Of a stretch of DNA of 64,000 nucleotides, positions 32,651-43,648 are shown in pieces. The translations under genes and the position numbers were made by a program. The stretch covers positions 2,903,630 through 2,967,629 of the forward strand of contig NW_008481809.1 in NCBI RefSeq assembly GCF_000365145.1, in the 5' to 3' direction. This DNA comes from Cyphellophora europaea CBS 101466 (Eukaryota; Ascomycota; Eurotiomycetes; Chaetothyriales; Cyphellophoraceae). The notes beneath the pieces are model-generated. The model did not search any database. It saw only the letters and a program-made list of their open reading frames with translations, and was not told where the DNA came from. Every line of letters starts with the position of its first letter. The stretch's first letter is position 1.

Positions 32651-35234
32651 ATGCTCCCCTCGAGCCTGTGCAGTATGTACGCCCTTGGCCTTGAATATGC
32701 TCCCAGATTAAAGCGACCAGGTCATCAGAGCAAGATGCGGGTCCTAACCATGCTTTCGCTGAGGCTTTGAACCAGTATGTCGCAACACTGCCCAATGGTG
32801 TCAAACGTGCGTTCCAAGAACCCGTCAACCTGGAAGCATTCGTCGCCGAGCTAGCGAAGTCCAACGAGACGCACACGCACCAAAGTCGTCTACGCCGATT
32901 TCTGCAACGCGCCGAGAAGGTCATGCGTTGTCTCGATGGTTTTTTTGAATCGGTTGTCATTGCGATCCAGCACGATCCCCATATCTCGTCCCTCGTGGTT
33001 GGGGCGGTTCGTCTGACCCTCAGCTTGGGCCTCCGGTTTCATGCCTACTTCGAATCCATATCTTCCACCCTCGAAATGATCACGGACCATCTGCCATTTC
33101 TGCAGAGATATGCTATAACACTGTTTCGGGACGTTCCTGAGGTGCGGCGCTTCCTTGTGCAAGCCTATACCGACCTGCTCGATATCTGCTACCACGTTTG
33201 GACGGTCTTCCACGATGAACTCTCGGGGAAGATACGAACTGCAATCTCCTTCACAATTCTACGACGGACTGTCTGGAATAAAGTGGACCATGCTGCAAAC
33301 GCTGCTAGGGCTCGTTTTGAACGGCACACGGAACTGATTGTCCGTGAAGCACGCACAGTAATGTATGCAAAAGACATCGAATTTATGGATCGAAGTTATC
33401 AGGAAATGCTACTCTCCCAGCAACAACGCGACTACGAAGCAGAACAGCGGCGAATCCAAAAGCGAAAAGAGGTCATCCAATGGTTATCTGATGATGATTA
33501 CGCTTCCACTCAAGAGCACGTTTTGTCCAATCGATATGAGCAATCTGGATCATGGCTGCTTCAGCACAGTGATTTTCAAACTTGGCTTCAAAGCGAACAA
33601 TCCACTCTTCTCTGGTGCCACGGGAATCCAGGGGTGGGGAAGACGGTACTGGCCTCCATCGTTTCTGACTACCTCCAGCAAGACCTCGGCGGTAGACCAG
33701 ATACCGCGTTCGCCCATGTGTTTTGCAGCTATCGCGATCAGAAAGAACCTGGTTTCTTCATCAGATCGTATCTACGTCAACTCGTCACGCAGCTCCCGTA
33801 CCTACCAACCGGAGTTGAAGACCGGTACGATGAACTGAGTCCGAACTGCAAGAACTTATCTATGAAAGACATCGCAGTGCCCTCGAACAACACGAAGCCG
33901 GGCGATGCGGCCAATCTTCTGGCATACCTGATCGAAAAGTTTCGAAAGACGGTGCTGGTATTTGACGCGCTGGACGAGTGTCCTGACAGGGGGCGATGGC
34001 TTCTACCTCTGCTGCAGAAGCTGGTAGAACGATATTCAACGCTCAAAGCACCAACAGTCAAGATCTTCATCACGAGTCGAGTACAGCCCGACATATACAG
34101 AGCTTTCTCGGAAGTGCCGACAATTGCGATCGAAGCAACGAACGTTGACACTGATATTCGAGCCTACGTACACGGACAACTCGAACAACGAATTGCAGAA
34201 GGAAGTCTTGTAGTGGATGAGGCTGACTTGGTTGATACGATATCGACATCGCTGACGAGCCAGTCGAACGGGATGTAAGGCTCCTCGCTCTGGAGCTGCT
34301 AGAGGCAAGCTGACACTCTCGCAGGTTCCTGTGGGTGAAGTATCAGATCGACTACGTCTGTAGTCATATCACCGACCGACAGATACTGGACTCGCTCCAG
34401 AGCCTACCGGAAGATCTGTACGCTCATTACGACCGAGTCCTCCAAGCAATAGATCGGCAGCCAGAGAAGCTCCGTCAAATCGCGAAAACCACATTTTCCT
34501 GGCTCGCTGGGTCATTTCGCAGACTGCATCGATATGAATTAGCTGAAGCGCTGGCCATCCATCCTGCCGCACGACATTGGTCAGATCTTGACATCGTCAA
34601 GAATACCGATCGCATTTTGCACGCCTGCCACAACCTACTGACCACTCTACCGGATGGTTCTATTACATTCATGCACTACTCCGTTCAAGAGTATTTTCTG
34701 TCGCTCTACTTGACTCAGGCGAAAGATCCTGCGTTGCAGACTTATGCAATTGAGCTGGATTCTACCAAAAGCATGATTGCAAAGGCTTGCTTGACGTATC
34801 TGGCGCTGGAGGGACTATGCCTCCGAAAGTCGCCGCCGTCTGATCTAGACGGGGCCTTTTCGTACTATGCTGGATCATGGATCACTCAGCACCTCTCTGC
34901 GTCCCAGGCCATTGCGACAGAAATGGAATTGATTAGCCTTGCCATTCGCACTTTCAGCCGGCCTGGAATTATCAACCACATCCAAGTGCTCGAGGCACAG
35001 CGCTCCGGCATTGTGGACAGAGCTTGGGCACGCACGCCCCTGGAATTCGCGGCAAAGGTGGGGTTTAAGGCAGTGGTCAGTGAAATCCTTCAGCGCTATC
35101 CAATGGTGTCCCAGGATGAGAAGGAGAAGGCTCTCAGAGTGGCGCATGGTCGGGGCCATGAGGAGGTTGAGACACTTCTGATCTACGAGGGCGTCCACCT
35201 CGGCGTCACAAGTCCTCGCATGCGGAGGCACTGA
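32651..35234 (+). CDS. NACHT P-loop NTPase (fungal NLR-like protein)
   Basis: Exons 32729-34274 and 34325-35234 are secure: the 50-nt intron (GTAAGG...GCAG) restores NGMFLWVKYQ. A 22-nt first exon (32651-32672, donor GTATGT, 56-nt intron) supplies an ATG in frame but is tentative. The model gives 825 residues. The N-terminal helical domain (about 40-150, with HDPHISSLVVGAVRLTLSLG) resembles the DUF7708-type segment common in fungal NACHT proteins. The NTPase has Walker A CHGNPGVGKTVL (about 305) and Walker B VLVFDALDEC (about 416), then the winged-helix-like region with FLWVK and FMHYSVQEYF. The C-terminus has two degenerate ankyrin-like units (TPLEFAAKVGFKAVVSEIL and KALRVAHGRGHEEVETLLI) and no long repeat array. 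Fungal NLRs act in non-self recognition and programmed cell death; that role is inferred. Confidence 0.85.
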
Positions 35235-36513
35235 ATGGGCCTCTGATGCCATACAGACTTACGCAGTAATCGACTTTCTATCGCGAAGGAAAAAGTCAAG
35301 ACCACGGCGTTGAGGATTGGACCTTGCTGAAGTACTCTTGAGTAGCACCTATCCCTCAGCCCCTCAGGAACTCACTGTGACATTACCTTTGCGCGGCTTG
35401 AAACCCAGTTGAGCTTGCGACGATGGGGAAAAGAATTTCAGGCAGTAGATGTCTTGGCATTTCGAAAAAGGCTACGGCCAGAGCTCCCATCGCCCTATTC
35501 CAACCTGGCCACTAGTAAAACAAAATTGAGGCACCTTTACCCAGAGCCTTTTCACTCAGCACGGTCGCGAGTGAGCTGAGATCAAGTGGTAAGCGAGATC
35601 ATGCGATGTGTGGTGAGAGGCTGGGGAAGAGGTAGGGTCTTGGCGAGGTTGCCTTTTCAGTCATTTGAAATCTGGAATCCTTTCGGCAGCTGCGGCCAAC
35701 ATCAGCTTGTAATCAATTTCATCTGCTCACCAGCCCTCTGTCAGCCCGCTTCAAGTCCTCTCACTACGCTCAGGACACTCCGCCGCCCGCACTAATTACC
35801 AATGGAAGTTATGACCTTCATGCACCCTCGTTGACCTTCTCTTTGGCGGTGTATCGTGTGCATCCGTTCGGCCTTCAGAGGGCACTTTCCAAATGAGGAC
35901 GGCCATGCTGGTCCGGAGTATACAATCATGGTCCCGTGTATAACACTGCGGTAGGCCCTCCTGCATCTGACTCAGATTTAGCGATCGCGCCTGAGCTATA
36001 GACCTTGAGCACTACCGAAAATGGCACATCCAGCCACGCGTACCAGAAGCCCCGGCCTCGAGTGCAGTGGCAGTTGCTCCCAGGAGAAGTAATCGATTAC
36101 CCTACATATGCTGACTCAAATACCAGAGTTCTCAGCGGCTGCCCCGCCATCAGTCTAAACTGTAGCAATGGAGACACTTGAAAGGGTTATCTATGGCGCG
36201 AGATAAGCGGCCCTGTCGCTGCTGACCCCCAGCTGGAGACGGGCTGATGCTTTATTGCTTACAATACAAATCGATTATCTGCGGCTACCAGCCATTTGTT
36301 TCTAAAGATAGGTGTACCGACAGTGTTATATATACCTGATGGCCACGCTCCTGGCGCTCGAGATGATGATTTCCTTCTCCAACCAGCAGAGCTGCTTGCC
36401 ACTCGCCTGTGCCTTATCCTAGGTCTTTAGCCCTTGCTTCACCCAGTCTCGAATCAGACTTACGTTCTCACGTTCAATTACACTCCCAGAGACGTTCATC
36501 GCACATCGCAAAC
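35235..36513. other. Intergenic region, about 1.3 kb
   Basis: It lies between tandem plus-strand genes. No frame is protein-like. It contains the TATATATA at 36327-36334. It reads as ordinary promoter sequence; I see no transposon terminal repeats. Confidence 0.5.
36327..36334 (+). promoter_or_regulatory. TATA box candidate
   Basis: TATATATA lies 180 bp before the ATG of the acidic/lysine-tail protein gene. It is the only such run nearby. Function inferred from motif and position. Confidence 0.35.
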
Positions 36514-38147
36514 ATGGCGTTCTTAGGTGCCATCGCCGGTGGCATCGGCGACCTGATCAATGGCGCCGCCAACCGAGCCCACGAAAAGCAGATGATGCAG
36601 AAACAGCAGGAGATGCAGGCCCGGCAGCTGGACGCCGACATGAAGATGCATAACGACGAAATGAACGTCACAAGAGAGAGAGACCGGCGCGATGGTGACC
36701 GCAACGACAAGCTCGCCGACGCCTCCATTCAGGCAGGCAAGGACGCCAACGCGCTAGACAACAAAATCGAAGACAATGACGAGAAGCAAGCCCAATTCGA
36801 GCGCGACGTACAGCAGACAAGCATTAATCGGAAGTACGCCCAGCAGGATAAAGCAATCGCCAGGGTTGATAAAAAGCTGGAGCAGAGCGATGACAACGAC
36901 TTCAACATTCGCTCCAGCTTCTTGAAAAGCGCGGGCGCTGCTCTTATGGAAGCGACGTTCAAGCAGTTCAACATTCTGATTGTGACGGATCAGGAGAACG
37001 ACGAGTGGGAGACGCCCGTAAAGGATGAGCTAGCAAGCCAATTGGTCGATGTTCAGCTGACTGATGGAACAATGGTCAATTTTGAGGCACGCCTCTTTGC
37101 GTAAGTGCTCTATCCGAGCGACCAATGTTGGCAACTGCAAAACAACATGCTAATTTGCCCCGCAGTGAGGGTACTTACATCCGCAACGGAAGTCAGAAGG
37201 CCGATTCGATCTGGTGTTATCCCAACACCGCCCAAGGCAAGACTCCGATTCCAGCGCCGGGACAGACCGTCCCACAACCAGACAAGAAAAAGTACGTCTT
37301 CGAGGAGATCGAGCGCACCAAGACCGACAAGCAGATCTTGAACGCCATCAAGAAGCAGAGCAAGGCCGTGCAGGCTGAGCTCGAGGACATCAAACGCCAG
37401 CGAGCGGAGATGGACGCCGGCGATTCCGAAGAGGAGGCGGCGCCAAAGAAGAAGACCAAGAAGGGCAAGAAGGCGCCCCCTCCACCTGAGAGCGAGGAGG
37501 AAGAGGAGGATGACTATGGTGAGGAGGACGAAGATGAGGACGACGAGCCAGAAGACGAAGAAGAGGAGGAGGAGGAGGAGGAGGAGGAGGAGGACGAACC
37601 CGCGCCCCCTCCTCCGAAGAAAGGCAGCAAGAGCAAGAAAGCCAAAGCCTCCCCAGCCGCCCCGGCCAAGAGCGGCAAGAAACCCAAGAAAGCCGCCTAC
37701 CAGGAACCGGAGGACGAGGACGAGGAAGAGGAAGAGGAAGATGAGCCCGCTCCGCCTCCGAAGAAGAAAGCCGGCAAGAAAGCCGCCGCCGCCGCCGCCG
37801 CCGCAACCATGAATGGCAAGCCAAAGAAGAAGGCTAAGAAACAACCCGTCTATGAGCCCGAGCCCGAGGAGGAGGATGATGATGACGACGAGGAAGAGGA
37901 AGAGGAAGAGGAGGAGGAGACACCGCCGCCCCCACCGCCGAAGAAAAAGAAGGCGACTGCTGGTGCGGCCACGAAGAGCAAGAAGAAGAAGCAGCAGCAG
38001 TTGTTGACGCCGGAGCCGGAGTATGATGATGATGAGGAAGAAGAAGAGGAAGAGGAGGTGGTGAAGCCGAAGAAGGCCAAGAGTCGGAGCAGTAGTAAGG
38101 CGCCGAAGGCGAGGGCGAGTTCAAGGGCGAGTTCAAGGGTTCGGTAG
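36514..38147 (+). CDS. Unrecognised protein: glycine-rich N-terminus, coiled coil, small beta domain, acidic/lysine tail
   Basis: Exons 36514-37100 and 37166-38147; the 65-nt intron (GTAAGT...GCTAAT...GCAG) keeps frame; 522 residues. Residues 1-20 (MAFLGAIAGGIGDLINGAAN) have small-residue glycine-zipper spacing and could form an amphipathic helix. A charged coiled coil follows (about 20-135, rich in Q, K, D, R). A compact region (about 145-220) contains FKQFNILIVTDQENDEWETP and, after the intron, EGTYIRNGSQKADSIWCYPNTAQGK. This is the only part that looks like a folded domain, and I do not recognise it. The rest is alternating runs of D/E and K/P with short A/S patches, ending in SRSSSKAPKARASSRASSRVR. 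The tail resembles nuclear or nucleolar chaperone-like acidic/basic tracts. Function unknown. Confidence 0.8.
37563..37594 (+). repeat. GAG trinucleotide run in coding sequence
   Basis: About ten uninterrupted GAG/GGA units encode a poly-glutamate run in the acidic tail. Such runs can change length by slippage without breaking frame. Confidence 0.9.
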
Positions 38148-38649
38148 ATGCCAGTGCGTGGGCTGGGCTGGGCTGGGCTTGGTTGGAGGGTGGAGGGGAG
38201 GAGGAGGGTTGGTAATGGAGGAGGCGGTGGTGTATGGATGGATGGAGGGTCGCAGGGATGAAATAGGTCGTCTAGCTGTGCCGTTGAACATGTCGATCGC
38301 TGCTGCTTCCATGTTGCACCGTTTTGTGCATCTCGTGAGGTGACTTCTGATCCGGTCCGTCTACCGGACGGTATTGCATGGCTGCCAAACTAACCACTAT
38401 ACCGACGTCAATGGTAACATATACATGCCTGAAGAGTCACGGGGGTGAGCTCGGGATTTCGAATCCAGTGCTAGTATAACAACTATCTTGCTCGGAGTTA
38501 TGATCGCTACTTGAATCTGTTGAGTCCTACAAGGCCACACCCCGGTGGGCAGACGCAATACTATATAGGCCCCGCTGGTGATACGTGCGAGATGTACGGT
38601 AGAGAGCACTTGCTACCTGCCTGCATCAAAATTATCCAAGGGTTAGCTT
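38148..38649. other. Convergent intergenic region with GGGCT repeat and tRNA-like motifs
   Basis: It separates the stop of the acidic-tail gene (+) from the stop of the Git1-like gene (-). It begins with four GGGCT units (38160-38179), then G-rich sequence. At 38352-38400 there is a short hairpin (CCGTC/GACGG) and a minus-strand A-box-like TATAGTGGTTAGT. Confidence 0.5.
38160..38179 (+). repeat. (GGGCT)4 tandem repeat
   Basis: Four perfect GGGCT units directly follow the stop codon of the acidic-tail gene by about 13 bp. The G-run spacing might allow a G-quadruplex in the 3' UTR; not tested. Confidence 0.8.
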
Positions 38650-40250
38650 TCAAGCACCAGCCTGGATTGAGCGCCGTCTCTCTTTGAATTCCTGTGTGCC
38701 CAGGGATTCGATGTCGTACCCGTGCTGCTTCAGGTATTCCTTGAAGCGTTGGTCTTCGTGGTCAATGGTATCCTGGCCGATGTAGGGGATGAACAGCAAC
38801 GTGATAATGCCGCTGAATATGCAGAGGGCAGACGACACGAAGAAAGGGTACTGGCCCTGCTTGATCACGTCATCGCCGGCGGCAGCGATGATGTCGGGGA
38901 AGACGTACGTTCCAACGAAGGCGCCTACCTTACCCAGCGCCGCGGCGATGCCGTAGTACTGGCCGCGGATAGAGGTGGCAGAGGTCTTGGAAGCGACGAG
39001 GCCGATGTTATCTCCCGGGCCGAGTTCACCGAGGGAGAGGAAGATACCATAGACAACGACGAAGCCGCCAACGTGGCTGGCTTGGTCCAGGTGGCCGTAG
39101 ATCCCGCTCATCAAAAAGCCGATGGCGCCCTGAAGGACCACGCCCAATGCAAGCGCGTACTTGGGTCCGATATAATCTGACACGAATGCTCCAAGGAAGC
39201 TACCTGGGATGTAAAATGAGTTGATCACTGTGCTCCACCCAAAGGACTTCCACAGAGGAGCGTCTGAAGGCAGGAGGAACGCGAGCCAGGAGGAGGAGTA
39301 GATGCTGAAAGAGTAGCTCGAGAAGTCGTAGATGAACCAGATCAAGCTGACGACGCTCAGCCGGAAGCCGTAGAATTTGATAATCAGCCACCAAGGGTAG
39401 TTGGTCATTTTGGCGCGTGAGTAGGACTCGGGTTCCTTCAGCTTGATTCGGAGATAGATGAGTGACAGAGGAGGGATGACGGCGAGACCGAGACAAATTC
39501 TCCACGCTGCTCTCAGATGCTTCTCGGTGGTTGCAAGGACGACAATCATGGCGGCCAGAGAGGCTACCACGAAGCCACTATCAATCATGAAATTCGTAAA
39601 GAAGATGAACCAGCGATTGCGGTGACCCTTCTTCAGCTCGCCGGTAGACTCGGCACAAGCCACGGATCTTGAGCAGTCAGTTGTAAACACAAAGTCAGGG
39701 TTTCTGCCGATGACTTACCCAGCCGGATACTCTCCTCCAATACCGATACCGAGCAGGAAGCGATATGCGGTCAGGGCTGCGAACAAGCCTTGGACTGAGC
39801 CACCAGCACCATAAGAGCCAGCACCCAGAGCGGCAAAGACAATCAGAATGATTGTAGAGATGAGCAAACTATGACGACGAGACCAGTGATCACTGGAATA
39901 GCCGAAGACCAGCTGGCCGAGGACAGTGCCCGCAAAAGCGATGGATGCGACATTCTGCTGTGCAGATGACCCGGTGTACTCGTCCTTGTACAAGATCTTC
40001 AACATGGTGTTGACGGGACCAATGATAGCTTGGCAGAAGCCATCGGAGAAGAGACCTGACGTTGTCAGCGGATAAGCGACGGTGAATGAAGCGCGGCGCG
40101 TGTACCAGAGCCACAAGCGATCACGGGCCAGCTTCTCTCCCAACGCGACTTCTGGGTCTGCGCGACGCTGCCTTCGGCGACAACGAGGTCACGGTCGCTG
40201 TTAGATGTGTTGTCTAGAGCACCAGACTCCTTGATCTCTTTTTCTGCCAT
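38650..40250 (-). CDS. MFS transporter of the phosphate:H+ symporter family, Git1-like glycerophosphodiester permease
   Basis: Three exons: 40250-40106, 40055-39719, 39667-38650; introns of 50 and 51 nt restore ACGSGLFSDGF and GEYPAGSVACAEST. 499 residues, about 12 helices. The family signature is strong: GPVNTMLKILYKDEY in loop 1, ASIAFAGTVLGQLVFGYSSD, and AYRFLLGIGIGGEYPAG. Relatives in yeasts (Git1 and related) import glycerophosphoinositol or glycerophosphocholine, giving phosphate and inositol/choline; the exact substrate is inferred. The cytosolic N-terminus starts MAEKEIKESGALDN. In relatives, expression rises under phosphate limitation; I did not find a clear CACGTG-type Pho4 site upstream by eye. 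Confidence 0.92.
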
Positions 40251-41696
40251 GACAGTGCGCAGAGGACACAAGAGGCCTCAGGTGACCAAATAATTCAAAC
40301 CAGGCGATGCGGCAGTATGAGATGCGACCAGTGAGCGAATGTGGCCATATATGAATGACCGCGTGGCAGGTGATCACTTCCAGAAAGTGAAAAGCGGTTG
40401 CTAGCTCCTCACTGAACGAGTTGGCTAAATCCTAGCACGAAGATTTTGGCTCGCGACAAACGACTCTCTGGAAAGCTCGATTGGATTGCATTGAGGTTGT
40501 CTGAGCGGAAGGAGCGTGCCGAGTGGCTGCTTGAGGCCAGGGAGGGGAGGGTCAGAAGAACGCCTCTTGCTGGATGCGGCAGCTACAACAGCTGTGCAAG
40601 CGTCTCAACCTACCAGAAGCGACGATCACACCCCTCGAGATAATGCATGATGTAACTCCGATGGGCGGCTGTTATCGCTAGCGAAAAAGGCTACGAGGGC
40701 TGCGCGAAGGGTAGTTAGTGTGCTTCTCCGGCGACGCGTCACTGCAGCACGTGGGTTGCACCGTGATCAGTGACTTGTCGAGTGACGCTGTCAGCATCAT
40801 TTCGCTGGTGTGCTCGATTGCGTGTCAACGTGTCTGGAAGAAGCGGCATAGTCAAGTACCGTGAAAGACGGATCAGAGGTTGGGTCGTTCGTCGTCAGCC
40901 AGGGCACGTTTAAGCACCCGATCGACTGCTGATAAGCCTTTGCTAAGCTCAAAGCTCAGGAGCTTCTCTCGGTAGCCCCAAGCCCAGGCGCCGAGTGCCG
41001 ATCCACCACTAGGAACAGGTAATTCGTCCCATGTGCTCGACCTTACGAGCCCTTCTCTAGCATCAGTCAGTCGTGGCGGTTGATAGCAGCTACTCATCAA
41101 CCTCCTAGTGTGCTCATTGGGCAACATACATAGGACCTGGGGAAATACGGTACCTTGTTCTAGAATCCTGGTAAAGTCTCTCACCACGACATCGGCGTTG
41201 CTACAGGGTATTTCATATGGACTCCAGTTGCCGTTGTTGTGCGGACCAAGCATTACAATGGCCCTCTAGGCCCGTCTTATCGTTGCTGATGGCATCGACT
41301 GACACCGAAGTCGTGACTGAGTACTGCTGTACATACAATTCTTCTGGTCTGGGAAGGTCTACACGTGTCCAACGACGAGCTCGTTCACTGCCTCATAAGT
41401 CTGGCATATGATAACCCTCGATTGCATACCCTTCGCTCGAGGTATGCTCGCTGTCATACAGCAAGTGCGCCCATCTGGTAGCATGCAGGCAACGAGCAAT
41501 CCAACATACGGTCCGTGCATATACCAAGGAAACCGGTCACGTTACGGAGAATGACAGAGAACAAGGACTGGGAACGGTAAGCCAAGTTCGGAGTGTGGTA
41601 TAGAAGGTTCAAAGCTTTTGCAGCACTTCAGACGACCGAGTTATGGGCCGTCCTATCGCATACCGAGACCGGCACCAGAAGTCCTGCGCCTCGCCC
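40251..41696. other. Intergenic region, about 1.4 kb
   Basis: It contains the promoter of the Git1-like gene and the 3' flank of the GFA-family gene. The only longer ATG-started frame is 126 codons on the minus strand (40873-41253), not recognised and treated as unsupported. Nothing else stands out. Confidence 0.45.
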
Positions 41697-42506
41697 TCAC
41701 GGAGCACCTCCTGGGAACGGCTTGTCACCCGTCGTGAATTTGTTCTTATGCCCAGGTCAGCCAGATACAAGAAAGAAAAGACTGGATGGGTCATGCGGAA
41801 GAGTCCATACCGTGAGCCCGTCGCAGTAGGAGTACGACAATTCACTCAGATCGATACCTTCTTGCGGCTGATCAATGCTCAAAGCATTAACAGTGAACGA
41901 CTCGTGTTGCTGGCCGTTGAAGGTGTACTTCGCCTGTGTAGCGGAATCAGCATCAGCGCCACCTTTGTGTGAATTGCTGTTCCGCAACTTATGCTGATGG
42001 GCAGAGTAGCGAAGAGAACTCATGAATGCGTAGAGAGTACACCCTGTCACTTACCTCGCGGTAAATGTGCGTCCCACAGGTCTTGCAGAAATAACGGTGG
42101 CCATCGACCTCGGCTTTCCTGGGCGCATAGTCTCCCATCTCGTCTTTGGAAGCCGGAGTAAGCAATTGGAAGTCTTCGGGGTTCTCGAGCTTTAGAATAT
42201 TATAGCCGGGTTTCTGACACCAGGTGCAGTTGCAGCTGTTCGAAAGCTTATTAGCACGTTTACGAGCGGACTCAAAAAGAGGCAGACGAGGTGTATGAAT
42301 AGCTTGCATGATATGGCCGGGGGGNNNNNNNNNNNNNNNGGGGGGGGGGGTAAAAATGTAGCAAAAGTACCAGCAAGTTTGCGGAAGACTCACCGGAATA
42401 CTTTTGGGTCACCATCACTTGCGGTATCCCACGCGAGCGTGTATGTGATGAAACCGCAGTGGCAGGAGCCCTTGAAGGACTTTTTGCTAGTAGTACTTTC
42501 AGCCAT
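41697..42506 (-). CDS. GFA/CENP-V family zinc protein (glutathione-dependent formaldehyde-activating type)
   Basis: Hidden in four short exons: 42506-42394, 42235-42055, 41933-41811, 41744-41697. All junctions are GT-AG and in frame, giving 154 residues. Exon 1 begins MAESTTSKKSFKGSCHCG. The zinc ligands of the GFA fold are complete: C-x-C (CHC), C-x-C-x2-C (CNCTWC) at the exon 1/2 junction, and C-x2-C (CKTC). Exon 3 has the family segment AKYTFNGQQHESFTVNA and DQPQEGIDLSEL; exon 4 ends PFPGGAP. Length is normal for the family. Intron 1 contains the assembly gap. Members are zinc-binding, often cytosolic, and mostly of unknown substrate; formaldehyde-glutathione chemistry is proven only for a few. 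Divergent from the methyltransferase gene. Confidence 0.88.
42325..42339. other. Assembly gap (15 N) in a G homopolymer
   Basis: Fifteen N are flanked by G runs (about 6 on the left, 11 on the right). The gap lies within intron 1 of the GFA-family gene, so it does not affect the protein. It probably marks an unresolved poly-G/poly-C tract of unknown true length. Confidence 0.95.
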
Positions 42507-43648
42507 CTTTCTCTGTTGGATGTGAATTCAGAATGATCTAGTTGAAGTGTTGAGCAAACACTGGGGCCAGCAAGCCAGATACATAACCCTCAGCAACATC
42601 GCCTAAGGTTCGCAATAGCCCAAGCCACACCCGCTGTTTAGTGGGGCTGCTGCCTGAAGCTGCCTGGCACAAGACACGGCCTGGTCGTATTCGTACAGCA
42701 ACTATCGCGTCGCCAACGCGTCTAGACACTCACGGCGCGTCAGGAAGCCATGTTGACCCGCTGCTTGAGTACCCTTCGAGCACTGGGCCTCGCTTGAATC
42801 ACGTAGTAAGTCCATGCACCAGCTTGGGCCAAGCCTGGTGGGAGCTTCTCTCCGGTCAGAATTGCAAAGTCGGGCCCGAACCGGGCCGAACAATCTCGAA
42901 GCTGTTCTCACTGTGTAAGAAGCAGGCTTGATCTCAAGAAAGACGGAACACAGTACTGTGCCGAGTACAGTGTCTAGGTACGAACTTGTGCTACGCCGCC
43001 CACGGCCCTAACCCTGGCGAGCTTTCACCCCCACACCCTCAGTATTGTGGCATCGCTTGTACTAGTTGGGGCAGATCCTGACCCCTCACTCAGTCAAGGC
43101 CGCATTTAACGTTGGTCATGTCCATCGATATGATAGTATCATCATGGAGTTCCAGACCCACGAGAGGTGTCGCTGCCAGAGAAGCAGGAGGAGGCTTGTC
43201 ACAAGTCTCCGACTCCTGTGCTTGGCACTTGGCATAGGTGCCCGGAGAACCTCACTTCCCATGAGACAAGCAGAAAGTATATTGTAGCCAGTCCGGAGGC
43301 TACACAGGCAAGAGTCTTTCGCACAGAGAACATCCACTCGAATGTAGAATCCCGCCGTTTGACTCAAAACCCCGCGGTGGGAACAGAGCTTGAAGGGTTT
43401 TCCCCTTAGGTAAAGGGCTTCGGAGAGATATGAACGGTGGAGGGTGCTGCCCACCACGATGGCCCGGCGACTTCACAGACCGCCAGGCAGATGCGATGCA
43501 GCCAGCACTCATGACTGACGTGCGGAGATATGTGTGGAGGAGTAGATAAAGCTCCCCTGACGTCGCATTCGAACGGCCTAGCACTTGCTCGCACAGCATT
43601 CAGCTCACGAATCCTCATCTTGCCCTCCTTAGCTATAAAACACACAAC
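42507..43648. other. Divergent intergenic region (GFA-family gene and methyltransferase)
   Basis: About 1.1 kb with both promoters. Open frames such as 42641-42931 and 43167-43409 have no protein features. A TATAAAA at 43634-43640 is only 9 bp before the methyltransferase ATG, too close to act as a normal TATA box for that start. Confidence 0.45.

Noticed and set aside
40873..41253. 126-codon minus-strand frame starting with a true ATG
   Set aside because: No recognised motif, and frames of this length are expected by chance at this base composition. It could be a lineage-specific gene, but nothing supports that here.
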